A stretch of 64,000 bases of DNA, from the NCBI GenBank assembly GCA_036675275.1, contig JAKFFG010000023.1, positions 62,001 to 126,000 on the forward strand. Reading direction: 5' to 3'. A program made the position numbers and the translations under genes. Positions 16,681 through 24,416 of the stretch are shown here, one piece after another; position 1 is the first letter of the stretch; every line of letters starts with the position of its first letter. The DNA comes from Pollutimonas sp036675275 (GTDB lineage Bacteria; Pseudomonadota; Gammaproteobacteria; Burkholderiales; Burkholderiaceae_B). The notes beneath the pieces were generated by a model, which was not told where the DNA came from, made no database searches, and was given only the letters and a program-made list of their open reading frames with translations.

Positions 16681-18513
16681 CTAAGGTGCAGCCCAGTCGG
16701 GGTGTTGGAAAATGGTGGCGCCGGACTCCGCCGTGCCGGCATGTTCGCGCGCCGACGCGAAAAGCTCGCGCCCGAAGCCGGTGCTGTGCGCTTGGATATT
16801 TACCGGTACTGCGCAACGTTCCAGCCAATCGGCGGGTTCCACGACGCTCAGCACGCCGGCGTCGGCGTCCAGCCTTACGATATCACCATTGCGCAGCAAG
16901 GCCAGCGGTCCGCCAGCAATGGCTTCCGGGCTGACGTGTATGGCGGCGGGTACCTTGCCCGACGCGCCGGACATGCGTCCATCGGTAACCAGAGCGACCT
17001 GGAACCCCTGGTCCTGCAGTACCGATAAGGCCGGGGTGAGTTTGTGCAGTTCAGGCATGCCGTTCGCCGATGGCCCCTGATAGCGCACAATAGCGACAAA
17101 ATCGCGAGCCAGCTCGCCTTTGGCGTAGGCCGCCAGCAAGTCGTCCTGGCTATCGAACACCACGGCAGGTGCCTGAACCAGTCGGTGTTCGGTTTTGACC
17201 GCCGACACTTTGATCATGGCCCGCCCCAGATTTCCCTGGAGCAGCTTGAGTCCCCCGTCCGCGCTGAAGGGTTGGCTTGCGGGGCGGACCACGTCCTGGT
17301 CCAGGGTTGCGGATGCAACGGGCCGCCAGTCCAGCTTGCCGTCGGCCAGATAGGGCTCCCGCGTGTAATGCTGCAGGCCGTCGCCGGCGACTGTCTTGAC
17401 ATCCGCGTGCAATAGCCCGGCATTCAATAGTTCAGAAATGACCAGTCCGATCCCGCCCGCGGCGTGAAAATGGTTCACATCGGCGCCGCCATTTGGGTAC
17501 ACGCGCGCGAGCAGCGGCACGACAGCCGAAAGATCCGAGAAATCGTCCCAGTTGATGGCTATGCCTGCCGCGCGGGCGATGGCGACCAAATGCAGGGTGT
17601 GGTTTGTCGAGCCGCCGGTTGCAAGCAGGCCCACAATGCCGTTCACAATCGCCTTTTCGCTGATCACTTCGGCGACGGGCGTGAACTGGTTTCCCTGTGC
17701 CCCCAGCAGCAGCGCGCGCTGCGCGGCGGAGCGGGTGAGCGCCTCGCGCAGTGCCGTATTCGGCGGCACGAAGGCCGCTCCGGGCAGATGCAGGCCCATG
17801 ATTTCCATGAGCATCTGGTTCGAGTTGGCCGTACCGTAAAAGGTGCAGGTGCCAGGGCCATGGTAAGACTGCATTTCGGATTCAAGCAGTTCGGATCGCC
17901 CGACTTTGCCCTGGGCAAACAATTGGCGGGTATGCGCTTTATCGCTGTTGGCGATGCCGGTGCCCATGGGACCGGCCGGGATGAACACGGCAGGCAGGTG
18001 GCCGAAGCTCAAGGCGCCTATCAGCAGGCCCGGCACGATCTTGTCGCAGACGCCCAGGAATACGGCCGCATCGAACATCTGGTGGCTAAGGGCGATGGCG
18101 GTCGACATGGCGATGACATCGCGCGAAAAGAGGCTTAATTCCATGCCGGTTTCGCCTTGCGTCACGCCGTCGCACATGGCCGGCACTCCACCGGCAAATT
18201 GCGCCGTGCCCCCGGCTGCGAAAGCAGCCTGTTTTATCAAGGCAGGGTAGGCGGCCAGCGGCTGGTGGGCCGACAGCATGTCGTTATAGGACGAGACTAT
18301 GGCCAGATTGGGACGAGATGCTTCTTTCAGCCGCTGTTTTTCCTGGGCCGGCATGGCGGCGATGGCATGTGCCAGATTCGTGCAACCCAGGTGGCCGCGT
18401 TCAATTTTTTTTCCGTAGGCGGCTCGTGTGCGGGCCAGATACCGTTCGCGGGTAGCGCGGCTGCGTTCGGTGATGCGCTCAGATACAAGCTGAACGGCGG
18501 GATGCAGTGCCAT
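16681..18513 (-). CDS. edd: 6-phosphogluconate dehydratase
   Basis: Dehydrates 6-phosphogluconate to KDPG; an IlvD/Edd-family Fe-S enzyme of about 610 residues. Family blocks include NLAIVSSYNDMLSAHQPLAAYP, GVPAMCDGVTQGETGMELSLFSRDVIAMSTAIALSHQMFD, FLGVCDKIVPGLLIG, GTCTFYGTANSNQMLMEIMGL, LVTDGRMSGASGKVPAAIHVSPEA. The ATG at 18513 is preceded by CGAGG at 7 bases; the frame is open eight more codons. Two HexR-like palindromes lie upstream. It links the zwf-pgl branch and the kgu branch, which both end in 6-phosphogluconate. Confidence 0.96.
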   Translation of the reverse strand: MALHPAVQLVSERITERSRATRERYLARTRAAYGKKIERGHLGCTNLAHAIAAMPAQEKQRLKEASRPNLAIVSSYNDMLSAHQPLAAYPALIKQAAFAAGGTAQFAGGVPAMCDGVTQGETGMELSLFSRDVIAMSTAIALSHQMFDAAVFLGVCDKIVPGLLIGALSFGHLPAVFIPAGPMGTGIANSDKAHTRQLFAQGKVGRSELLESEMQSYHGPGTCTFYGTANSNQMLMEIMGLHLPGAAFVPPNTALREALTRSAAQRALLLGAQGNQFTPVAEVISEKAIVNGIVGLLATGGSTNHTLHLVAIARAAGIAINWDDFSDLSAVVPLLARVYPNGGADVNHFHAAGGIGLVISELLNAGLLHADVKTVAGDGLQHYTREPYLADGKLDWRPVASATLDQDVVRPASQPFSADGGLKLLQGNLGRAMIKVSAVKTEHRLVQAPAVVFDSQDDLLAAYAKGELARDFVAIVRYQGPSANGMPELHKLTPALSVLQDQGFQVALVTDGRMSGASGKVPAAIHVSPEAIAGGPLALLRNGDIVRLDADAGVLSVVEPADWLERCAVPVNIQAHSTGFGRELFASAREHAGTAESGATIFQHPDWAAP

Positions 18514-18543
18514 GATCAAACCTCGAGGAGGAGCCATACAATT

Positions 18544-18560
18544 ATGTAGTTCAGCTACAT
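18544..18560. promoter_or_regulatory. HexR-like operator upstream of edd
   Basis: The 17-mer ATGTAGTTCAGCTACAT (ATGTA-N7-TACAT) lies 31 bp before the edd start. It differs at only two positions, both in the spacer, from the site before zwf at 2103-2119. The shared arms, spacing and right-hand AGCTACAT make common control very likely. Confidence 0.7.
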
Positions 18561-18607
18561 ATTAAAGGAATGATTTATAGAAAACAATGGCATATTTTTG
18601 TTTTGTT

Positions 18608-18624
18608 ATGTAATTTAGCTATAT
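18608..18624. promoter_or_regulatory. second, degenerate HexR-like site upstream of edd
   Basis: ATGTAATTTAGCTATAT, 64 bp upstream of the first edd site (start to start), keeps the left arm and the AGCTA of the right arm with one arm mismatch. It lies in the AT-rich 112-bp gap between the LysR-type stop and edd. Paired sites would allow cooperative repression or looping. Confidence 0.5.
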
Positions 18625-18649
18625 TTTCGATATTGTGCCGGTTCGACAA

Positions 18650-19558
18650 TCAGGCGATCGTTTTCTTCCATGCCAGTTCGGCGGCCGTCGACAAAGGGCT
18701 TTTCGGGCGGTACAGGCGGACCTCGTAGGGAATCTCGTTTGTCCGGTTTCCCAGAACGGACAGGATGTTCGATTCACAATCCCGCTTGACGGCGGACCAT
18801 GGCAGCCAGGCCATGCCGAGGTTTTTTTTGACCAGGCTGTAAGCCACGTCGACGGAGTCGCAGTGAGCCACTTCCTGCAGGTGATAGCTGCTGGATCGCA
18901 GATGATCGTTAATGATGTGCTGCAAAGCCAGGCTTGGGAAAAAACTGATGTGGGGCAGTGGCGTGATCTCGTCTTCCAGCCTGTAGGCCGTGCCGCCGCC
19001 GTCACCGGTGTTAAGGCTTACCGGAATCAGCCGGTCCGAGCTCAGACTGACGTACTGGAAGTCTTTGGTGCTGATGGGTACGGACAGGGCGCGATGTTCG
19101 TAGCAACACAGGAAATCGACCTGGCCCTGCTTGAGCAGCGTAATCATGTCTTGCGTAATGCCGGTGTGGATCTCAATGGGAATTGGACAGCCCATATTGC
19201 GCTCCACCTGTCGCGCGAGTTCGCTGGCCCAGTCCGCGATCAGATAGTGCGCAAGCGTACGTCCGGTGGCTATGCGCAACTTGCGGTCCGCCTGGTTTTC
19301 CGGTTTGCAGATTTGCTGCTGGACGGTATTGAGCCGCGCAATGACATGCTCGGCGACCACAAGCAGCTCGACGCCGGCGTTGGTCAATGTGATGGGCATC
19401 TTCTTGCGGTTGATCAACGATGTGCCGGCCCATTCCTCCAGCTCTTTGATGCGCCGGCTGAACGCAGGGTGGGTCACGTGCCGGAGTTCCGCAGCTTTGG
19501 TGAAGCTTCCCGTTCTGGATAGGGCGATGAAGTCTTGCAGTAGTTTCGTTTCAGTCAT
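18650..19558 (-). CDS. LysR-family transcriptional regulator
   Basis: 302 residues. The N-terminal winged helix-turn-helix reads LLQDFIALSRTGSFTKAAELRHVTHPAFSRRIKELEEWAGTSLINR, followed by a LysR substrate-binding domain (RKLRIATGRTLAHYLIADW, GQVDFLCCYEHRALSVPIS). It is transcribed divergently from a Bug-type binding protein across a 103-bp gap containing overlapping palindromes, the usual LysR arrangement. It therefore probably controls the Bug protein and the aspartoacylase-family gene. Effector unknown. Confidence 0.92.
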   Translation of the reverse strand: MTETKLLQDFIALSRTGSFTKAAELRHVTHPAFSRRIKELEEWAGTSLINRKKMPITLTNAGVELLVVAEHVIARLNTVQQQICKPENQADRKLRIATGRTLAHYLIADWASELARQVERNMGCPIPIEIHTGITQDMITLLKQGQVDFLCCYEHRALSVPISTKDFQYVSLSSDRLIPVSLNTGDGGGTAYRLEDEITPLPHISFFPSLALQHIINDHLRSSSYHLQEVAHCDSVDVAYSLVKKNLGMAWLPWSAVKRDCESNILSVLGNRTNEIPYEVRLYRPKSPLSTAAELAWKKTIA

Positions 19559-19573
19559 TGATTTGCTTCGATT

Positions 19574-19599
19574 GGCACATCGTTGTGCCGTAACGGCAC
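19574..19599. promoter_or_regulatory. overlapping palindromes in the LysR-Bug divergent region
   Basis: GGCACA-N4-TGTGCC (19574-19589) overlaps GTGCCGT-A-ACGGCAC (19585-19599), so three alternating GGCAC/GTGCC half-sites occur within 26 bp. They lie 16 bp before the LysR start and 63 bp before the Bug gene. LysR regulators bind divergent promoters at dyads like these; the assignment is inferred from position. Confidence 0.6.
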
Positions 19600-19661
19600 G
19601 GAGTGATGTTTACTTCTTATTACCATAGATACCCGGAGCAAATAAACAAGGAGCACGCGAA

Positions 19662-20654
19662 ATGATGAAAAAAATAAGCACACTGGCGTATGCGGCACTG
19701 GGAACAGGCATGTTGTTCAGCCTGGCGGCCGGCGCCTATGCCGAGGAAGCCTATCCAACCGACAAGGCCATCAATATTGTGGTGGGCTATCCGGCTGGGG
19801 GCAGCGTTGACTTGAACGGGCGTCTGCTGGCTGAAGCATTCGAGCAAAAGCTGGGCAGCACGGTGGTTGTCGAAAACCTGGGCGGCGCCGGCGGTGCAAT
19901 CGGTGCGCAGAAGGTCGTCAACCAGAAGCCCGACGGTTATTCTTTGCTGGTCGGATCGGTCAATGAAATCATTATTGCCGGCTTGATCAATCCCAACGTC
20001 AAGTACGACGGTGTGGCCGATCTGCGTCCCATAGGCTTTATCGGCTCGCAGCCCATGCTGCTCGCGGCATCCAAGACGAGCGGCGTGAGCACAGCCGACG
20101 ACTTCCTCAAGATGGTGGAGGCCGGCAAGTCGCAGGACGCCAATTTCGGCTCGTCCGGTGTGGGCACCGCCTTGCATCTGGCGGGAGAAATGATCAACAC
20201 CACAACAAAGGGCAAGGTGCAGCACGTGCCTTATAAAGGCGTCGCGCCGCTGTTGACCGACATGGTCGGCGGCCAGTTGCAGTTCGGCATGTTTGTGTTG
20301 TCGTCCGGTTTGCCGCAGGTTGCCGCAGGCAAGATCGTCCCCATAGGCGTCACGTCGACCAAGCGCGCTCCCACGGCCCCTGAAATCCCTGCTCTGTCCG
20401 AGAACCCGGGATTCAAAGGTGTCGACATCAATATCTGGTTCGGCTTGTTCGCCCCTAAAGACACGCCCGAGCCCGTCATCAAGAAATTGCAGGCCACATT
20501 GGCCGATGTGTTGAAAGATCCTGCGTTCCAGGAAAAATACAAGCGCACGGGTGGTGTTGTCATGACGGAGCAGCCCGATCTCGCAAGCTTTCTTGTTGAT
20601 GAGCGCGAGAAGTTCAAGAAAATGGTGGATACTGCCGGTATTGGCCTGAAGTGA
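19662..20654 (+). CDS. Bug/TctC-family periplasmic binding protein
   Basis: 330 residues, a tripartite tricarboxylate transporter receptor of the Bug family expanded in Alcaligenaceae. Signal peptide ends near GAYAEE. Family blocks are YPTDKAINIVVGYPAGGSVDLNGRLLAEAFEQKLGSTVVVENLGGAGGAIGAQKVVNQKPDGYSLLVG and HVPYKGVAPLLTDMVGGQLQFGMF. AAGGAG lies 9 bases before the ATG. No TctA/TctB membrane genes are nearby, so this is an orphan receptor. The ligand is probably a carboxylate; the next gene, a deacylase-type hydrolase, suggests an N-acyl amino acid or similar amide. Confidence 0.92.
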   Translation: MMKKISTLAYAALGTGMLFSLAAGAYAEEAYPTDKAINIVVGYPAGGSVDLNGRLLAEAFEQKLGSTVVVENLGGAGGAIGAQKVVNQKPDGYSLLVGSVNEIIIAGLINPNVKYDGVADLRPIGFIGSQPMLLAASKTSGVSTADDFLKMVEAGKSQDANFGSSGVGTALHLAGEMINTTTKGKVQHVPYKGVAPLLTDMVGGQLQFGMFVLSSGLPQVAAGKIVPIGVTSTKRAPTAPEIPALSENPGFKGVDINIWFGLFAPKDTPEPVIKKLQATLADVLKDPAFQEKYKRTGGVVMTEQPDLASFLVDEREKFKKMVDTAGIGLK

Positions 20655-20663
20655 GACCTTCCC

Positions 20664-21608
20664 ATGACCTTCGAGATTGATACTCCCGATTTAACCGAAG
20701 AACGCGCCGGCAACACTGGCACGCCTGGCGTATGGCATTTTGATTCAGGCCAACCCGGGCCCAGCGTTCTCATTTCCGCGTTGATACACGGGAACGAACT
20801 CTGCGGGGCATGGGCGCTGAAGGATCTCCTTGCCAGCGGATTGAAGCCTGCAAAAGGCAAGCTTACGCTGGCCTTTTGCAACCTCGCCGCGTTCGATCGC
20901 TTCGACCCGCTTGCACACGATGCATCGCGCTTTGCCGATGAAGACCTGAACCGGGTGTGGACACAACAGAAACTCGCGCAAGCCTCCACCATCGAACGCC
21001 GGCGGGCGACCGAGCTGCTGCCGTGGGTGAAGCAGGCCGATCGCCTTCTGGATCTGCATTCCATGCACGAGCCTTCGCCGCCATTGTTGGTCACGGGCGT
21101 GCTGCAGCGAAATATTGACCTTGGCCTGCGTCTTGGCGTGCCTCGCCATCTTGTCGTCGATGCCGGTCACAAAGACGGCACGCGCATGCGCGACTATGCC
21201 CAGTTCGGCGATCCCGATGGCCGGGCGCTTGCCTTGCTGGTGGAGTGCGGCTTCCATGGCGATCCATCGTCAGTGCGTATTGCCAGGCAGACCACCGCCC
21301 GGTTCCTGCTCGAGTCCGGTGTCGTCTTGCCGGGTCAGTTGCCTGCAGAATGGGAAGAATGCGATGGCCAGGATGTCGCCCAACAGGTCTTGAAAGTCAC
21401 CGAGCCGGTTGTCGCGAAATCAAAGAATTTATCGTTCAGCAGCCCCTGGCAAGGCATGGAGTGCATCGAGCGTGCCGGAACGACCATAGGGCTTGATGAT
21501 GGCGTTCCTATCGTCACACCCTACGACAACTGCGTGCTGATCATGCCTTCCTTGCGGCAACTTCTGCCCGGCGTCACCGTCGTGCGTTTCGCCCGGCAGG
21601 TTCACTAA
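20664..21608 (+). CDS. succinylglutamate desuccinylase/aspartoacylase-family zinc hydrolase
   Basis: 314 residues of the M14-like AstE/AspA family, which hydrolyse N-acylated amino acids. Zinc ligands are visible in ALIHGNELCGAWAL (His42, Glu45) and in DLHSMHE (His132); DEDLNRVW and LVECGFHGD are further family motifs. It starts 9 bp after the Bug protein stop, so it is in the same operon and probably acts on the ligand the Bug protein delivers. A full N-acyl amino acid pathway is not visible, and the substrate is open. Confidence 0.85.
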   Translation: MTFEIDTPDLTEERAGNTGTPGVWHFDSGQPGPSVLISALIHGNELCGAWALKDLLASGLKPAKGKLTLAFCNLAAFDRFDPLAHDASRFADEDLNRVWTQQKLAQASTIERRRATELLPWVKQADRLLDLHSMHEPSPPLLVTGVLQRNIDLGLRLGVPRHLVVDAGHKDGTRMRDYAQFGDPDGRALALLVECGFHGDPSSVRIARQTTARFLLESGVVLPGQLPAEWEECDGQDVAQQVLKVTEPVVAKSKNLSFSSPWQGMECIERAGTTIGLDDGVPIVTPYDNCVLIMPSLRQLLPGVTVVRFARQVH

Positions 21609-21619
21609 GGGCCGCCATT

Positions 21620-21997
21620 TCACTGGGGCGACCGATAAGCCGCCACCGCCACCAGGCCCCAGGCAGCAATAAATGCCAGGCCGCCAAGGGGTGTGACGGC
21701 ACCCAGCCACCTGACCCCGGTCAGCGCCAGCACATACAGGCTGCCGCTGAAAACAACGACGCCGGCAAACATCAGCCCGCCGGCGATGCTCATCAGGGGG
21801 GAGCCGAAGCGCGCCCCCAGGCTTGCAATCAGCAACATGCCCAGCCCATGCACCAGTTGATATAGAACGGCCGTTTGCCAGACCGAAATGAGGTCGGCGC
21901 TGATGACGGACTTGAGTCCATGCGCGCCGAATGCGCCTGCGCCGACACCAGTGAGCAGTGTCAGGGCAGCCAAAATCACGAGTAGACGGTCGCTCAT
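21620..21997 (-). CDS. DUF423 (YgdD-type) small membrane protein
   Basis: 125 residues, four hydrophobic segments. The opening LLVILAALTLLTGVGAGAFGAHGLK, the WQTAVLYQLVHGLGML block and the end LAVTPLGG-like turn (VTPLGGLAFIAAW) are typical of DUF423. Function unknown. It is convergent with the upstream hydrolase (11-bp gap) and lies downstream of the acyl-CoA dehydrogenase, separated by a strong hairpin. Confidence 0.88.
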   Translation of the reverse strand: MSDRLLVILAALTLLTGVGAGAFGAHGLKSVISADLISVWQTAVLYQLVHGLGMLLIASLGARFGSPLMSIAGGLMFAGVVVFSGSLYVLALTGVRWLGAVTPLGGLAFIAAWGLVAVAAYRSPQ

Positions 21998-22019
21998 GGA
22001 GTGATCCCGAAAAAGGGCG

Positions 22020-22056
22020 GCCGGGACGATGCCGGCAATCGTCCCGGCATTTTTTT
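22020..22056. terminator. rho-independent terminator between acyl-CoA dehydrogenase and DUF423
   Basis: GCCGGGACGAT and ATCGTCCCGGC form an 11-bp perfect stem around a 7-base loop. On the plus strand it is followed by seven T; on the minus strand it is followed within a few bases by CTTTTTC. It overlaps the acyl-CoA dehydrogenase stop and should mainly end that minus-strand transcript. Confidence 0.7.
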
Positions 22057-23209
22057 AAATGGCCGCACCGCGGATCAGGCCGCGCGCGATGATGACCTGC
22101 TGCACCTGCGAGGTTCCTTCGTACAGGCGAAACAGCCGCACGTCGCGATAAAAGCGTTCAATGGCATAGTCGCTGACGTAGCCCGAACCGCCATGGATCT
22201 GCACCGCCCGATCGGCAACGCGACCGCACATTTCGGTGGAGAAGTATTTGGCGCAAGACGCCTGTATGGATACGTCTTTTCCTTCATCGCGCTGGCGGGC
22301 CGCATCGAGCACCATGCATTCGGCTGCATAAATCTCGGTCTTGGAGTCGGCCAGCATGCCCTGCACAAGCTGGAAGTCGCTGATGGGGTGGCCGAATTGC
22401 TTGCGGTTCATGGCGAAGTCCAGAGCATCGCCCAGCATGCGCTTGGCCGCGCCGATAGCCACCGCAGCAATATGCAGGCGGCCTTTATCGAGCACCTTCA
22501 TGGCGGTCTTGAAGCCCACGCCTTCGCGATTGCCGATCAGATTGGCGGCTGGCACTTTGCAGTCGGTAAAGATGACATCGCAGGTATGCGCGCCTTTCTG
22601 ACCCATCTTCTTGTCAATCTTCCCCAATGAAAGCCCTGGCGTTCCCGCTTCCACAATGAACGCGGAAATTCCGCCGGCGCCTTTGATGCTGCTGTCGGTG
22701 CGCGCCATGACGGTGAAAATCCCCGCTTCGGGCGCATTGGTGATGAAGCGCTTGGTTCCGTTCAGAATATAGTGGTCGCCGTCGCGTACCGCCGTGGTTC
22801 GCAGCGACGCCGCGTCGGAGCCGGCTTCAGGCTCGGTCAAGGCGAAAGATCCGATCAATTCGCCGCTGGCCAGGCGGGGCAGATATGCCTGCTTCTGTTC
22901 GTCGGTGCCGTCCAGGTATATGCCCATGGCGCCGATGCCGTTGTTCGTGCCGATGAGCGAGCGAAAGGCAGGCGAGGTCTGCCCCAGCTCGAAGGCGATA
23001 CGCACTTCTTCTTCCATGGTTACGCCCAGGCCGCCGTACTCTTCCGGAAGCGACAGGCCGAACAAGCCGATTTCCTTCATCTGGGTGACGATGTCGGCAG
23101 GAATCTGGTCGGTTTCGGCAACCTCTTCTTCGCGGGGAATCAATACTTCTTTTATGAAGCGGCGCACGCCCTCTTCGAGCAGGGTCTGGGTTTCGGGATC
23201 TCGGATCAT
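22055..23209 (-). CDS. acyl-CoA dehydrogenase
   Basis: A flavin-dependent alpha,beta-desaturase of acyl-CoA, 384 residues. Blocks: GLFGLSLPEEYGGLG, IGSFALTEPEAGSDAASLRTTA (FAD/substrate binding), ILNGTKRFITNAPEAGIFTVMART, CAKYFSTEMCGRVADRAVQIHGGSGY and the C-terminal LYEGTSQVQQVIIARGL, whose Glu is the usual catalytic base in short- and medium-chain enzymes. It stands alone with its own terminator, so no partner genes reveal chain-length preference. Confidence 0.92.
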   Translation of the reverse strand: MIRDPETQTLLEEGVRRFIKEVLIPREEEVAETDQIPADIVTQMKEIGLFGLSLPEEYGGLGVTMEEEVRIAFELGQTSPAFRSLIGTNNGIGAMGIYLDGTDEQKQAYLPRLASGELIGSFALTEPEAGSDAASLRTTAVRDGDHYILNGTKRFITNAPEAGIFTVMARTDSSIKGAGGISAFIVEAGTPGLSLGKIDKKMGQKGAHTCDVIFTDCKVPAANLIGNREGVGFKTAMKVLDKGRLHIAAVAIGAAKRMLGDALDFAMNRKQFGHPISDFQLVQGMLADSKTEIYAAECMVLDAARQRDEGKDVSIQASCAKYFSTEMCGRVADRAVQIHGGSGYVSDYAIERFYRDVRLFRLYEGTSQVQQVIIARGLIRGAAI

Positions 23210-23374
23210 GGTAAGTCCAGTAATTCTTGGCTGACGTTGTAAAGCAATACTTTAACAGTGCAAACACGTTCCGGCCGTCCGCCGTCCCGGACGTTCATCC
23301 AGCGGACGCGGCCCATGGTGATATGATGAATTCACTGTTTTTTGGGCGACGAGTCAGCAAAGGAAAATCCCGGT

Positions 23375-24391
23375 ATGGTCATTGATAGTCCAGATACGCC
23401 TCCGGCGAATCAAGGGGTGGTAGCGTCGGTTCTGTACCGACCCGGTCTTGATCCGCTGCATGTGGAACTGAACCAGGTGGCCACTCACGCGACGTCGCCG
23501 AATGGCTCGCCGAATGGCTTGTTGTGGATAGGCCTTAAAGAACCTTTGCCAACGCAGTTGCAGCAACTGGGCGCCGACCTCGGCTTCTCGCGCAAAGCCA
23601 TGGAAGAAATCCTGTCCCCGCACCGGCGGCCCAAAGTCGTCGAGTACGAGCAATTGACCTTGATCGTGGCGATTACGGTTGAAGTCGACAATTTGCGGCC
23701 CAGCTTCGGCGAAACACAGATCCTGATCGGGCGAGGCTTTCTTGTGACCATACGGCGCGGCGCCATGGCCACTCACCAGGAGCTGCGCGATCAGCTCGAG
23801 AACTCGCCTGAATTCCTTGGCCGCGGCGCCGACTACGTGGCGTCGGCTTTGCTGGATTTGCTGGTGGACCGCTACATGATCGCCTTGACCAAACTGGAAA
23901 GCATCGTCGAAGGGGTCGAGCAACAATTTCTGTTGCGCGGATTCCGGGAAACGGATGTGCGCCGCCTGTATCGTCAGCGTCGCGACCTGCTGCGCATTCA
24001 TACCGCCATCTCGCCCATGACGGAAATCTGCCGGCGCCTGTCGCGGGTCGAGATGCGTAATATCGATGCGGACAGCCGCGCTTATTTTGGCGAAGTGGCC
24101 GACCGCGTATTGCGGGCCAATGAATTCATCAACAGCCTTCGCGAGGCACTGGCGTTCGCGTTCGAAGCCAGTCTCATGATAGGGCAGTCGCATCAGACCG
24201 ATACGACGAAAAAGCTGGCGGCGTGGGCGGCCATATTGGCGGTGCCCACGGCGGTGGCCGGGATCTATGGCATGAACTTCAAGTATATGCCGGAACTCGA
24301 CTGGGTCTATGGCTACCCCGCGGTGATGGGCGTTACATTCGCGGCATGCGCCATACTGTACTGGAAATTCAAGAAGTCCAACTGGTTGTGA
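23375..24391 (+). CDS. corA: CorA-family divalent cation channel
   Basis: About 338 residues. A large cytoplasmic N-terminal domain (LGADLGFSRKAMEEILSPHRRPKVVEYEQLTLIVAITVE) is followed by long helices (VDRYMIALTKLESIVEGVEQQFLL, RRDLLRIHTAISPM) and two C-terminal membrane helices with the signature YGMNF between them. The pore signature and architecture identify the CorA superfamily; magnesium is most likely, and a ZntB-like role cannot be excluded. The ATG at 23375 has AAGGA upstream; the frame is open 11 codons further. Confidence 0.9.
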   Translation: MVIDSPDTPPANQGVVASVLYRPGLDPLHVELNQVATHATSPNGSPNGLLWIGLKEPLPTQLQQLGADLGFSRKAMEEILSPHRRPKVVEYEQLTLIVAITVEVDNLRPSFGETQILIGRGFLVTIRRGAMATHQELRDQLENSPEFLGRGADYVASALLDLLVDRYMIALTKLESIVEGVEQQFLLRGFRETDVRRLYRQRRDLLRIHTAISPMTEICRRLSRVEMRNIDADSRAYFGEVADRVLRANEFINSLREALAFAFEASLMIGQSHQTDTTKKLAAWAAILAVPTAVAGIYGMNFKYMPELDWVYGYPAVMGVTFAACAILYWKFKKSNWL

Positions 24392-24416
24392 ACGCTGCGG
24401 CGATATGGGTGGCACC

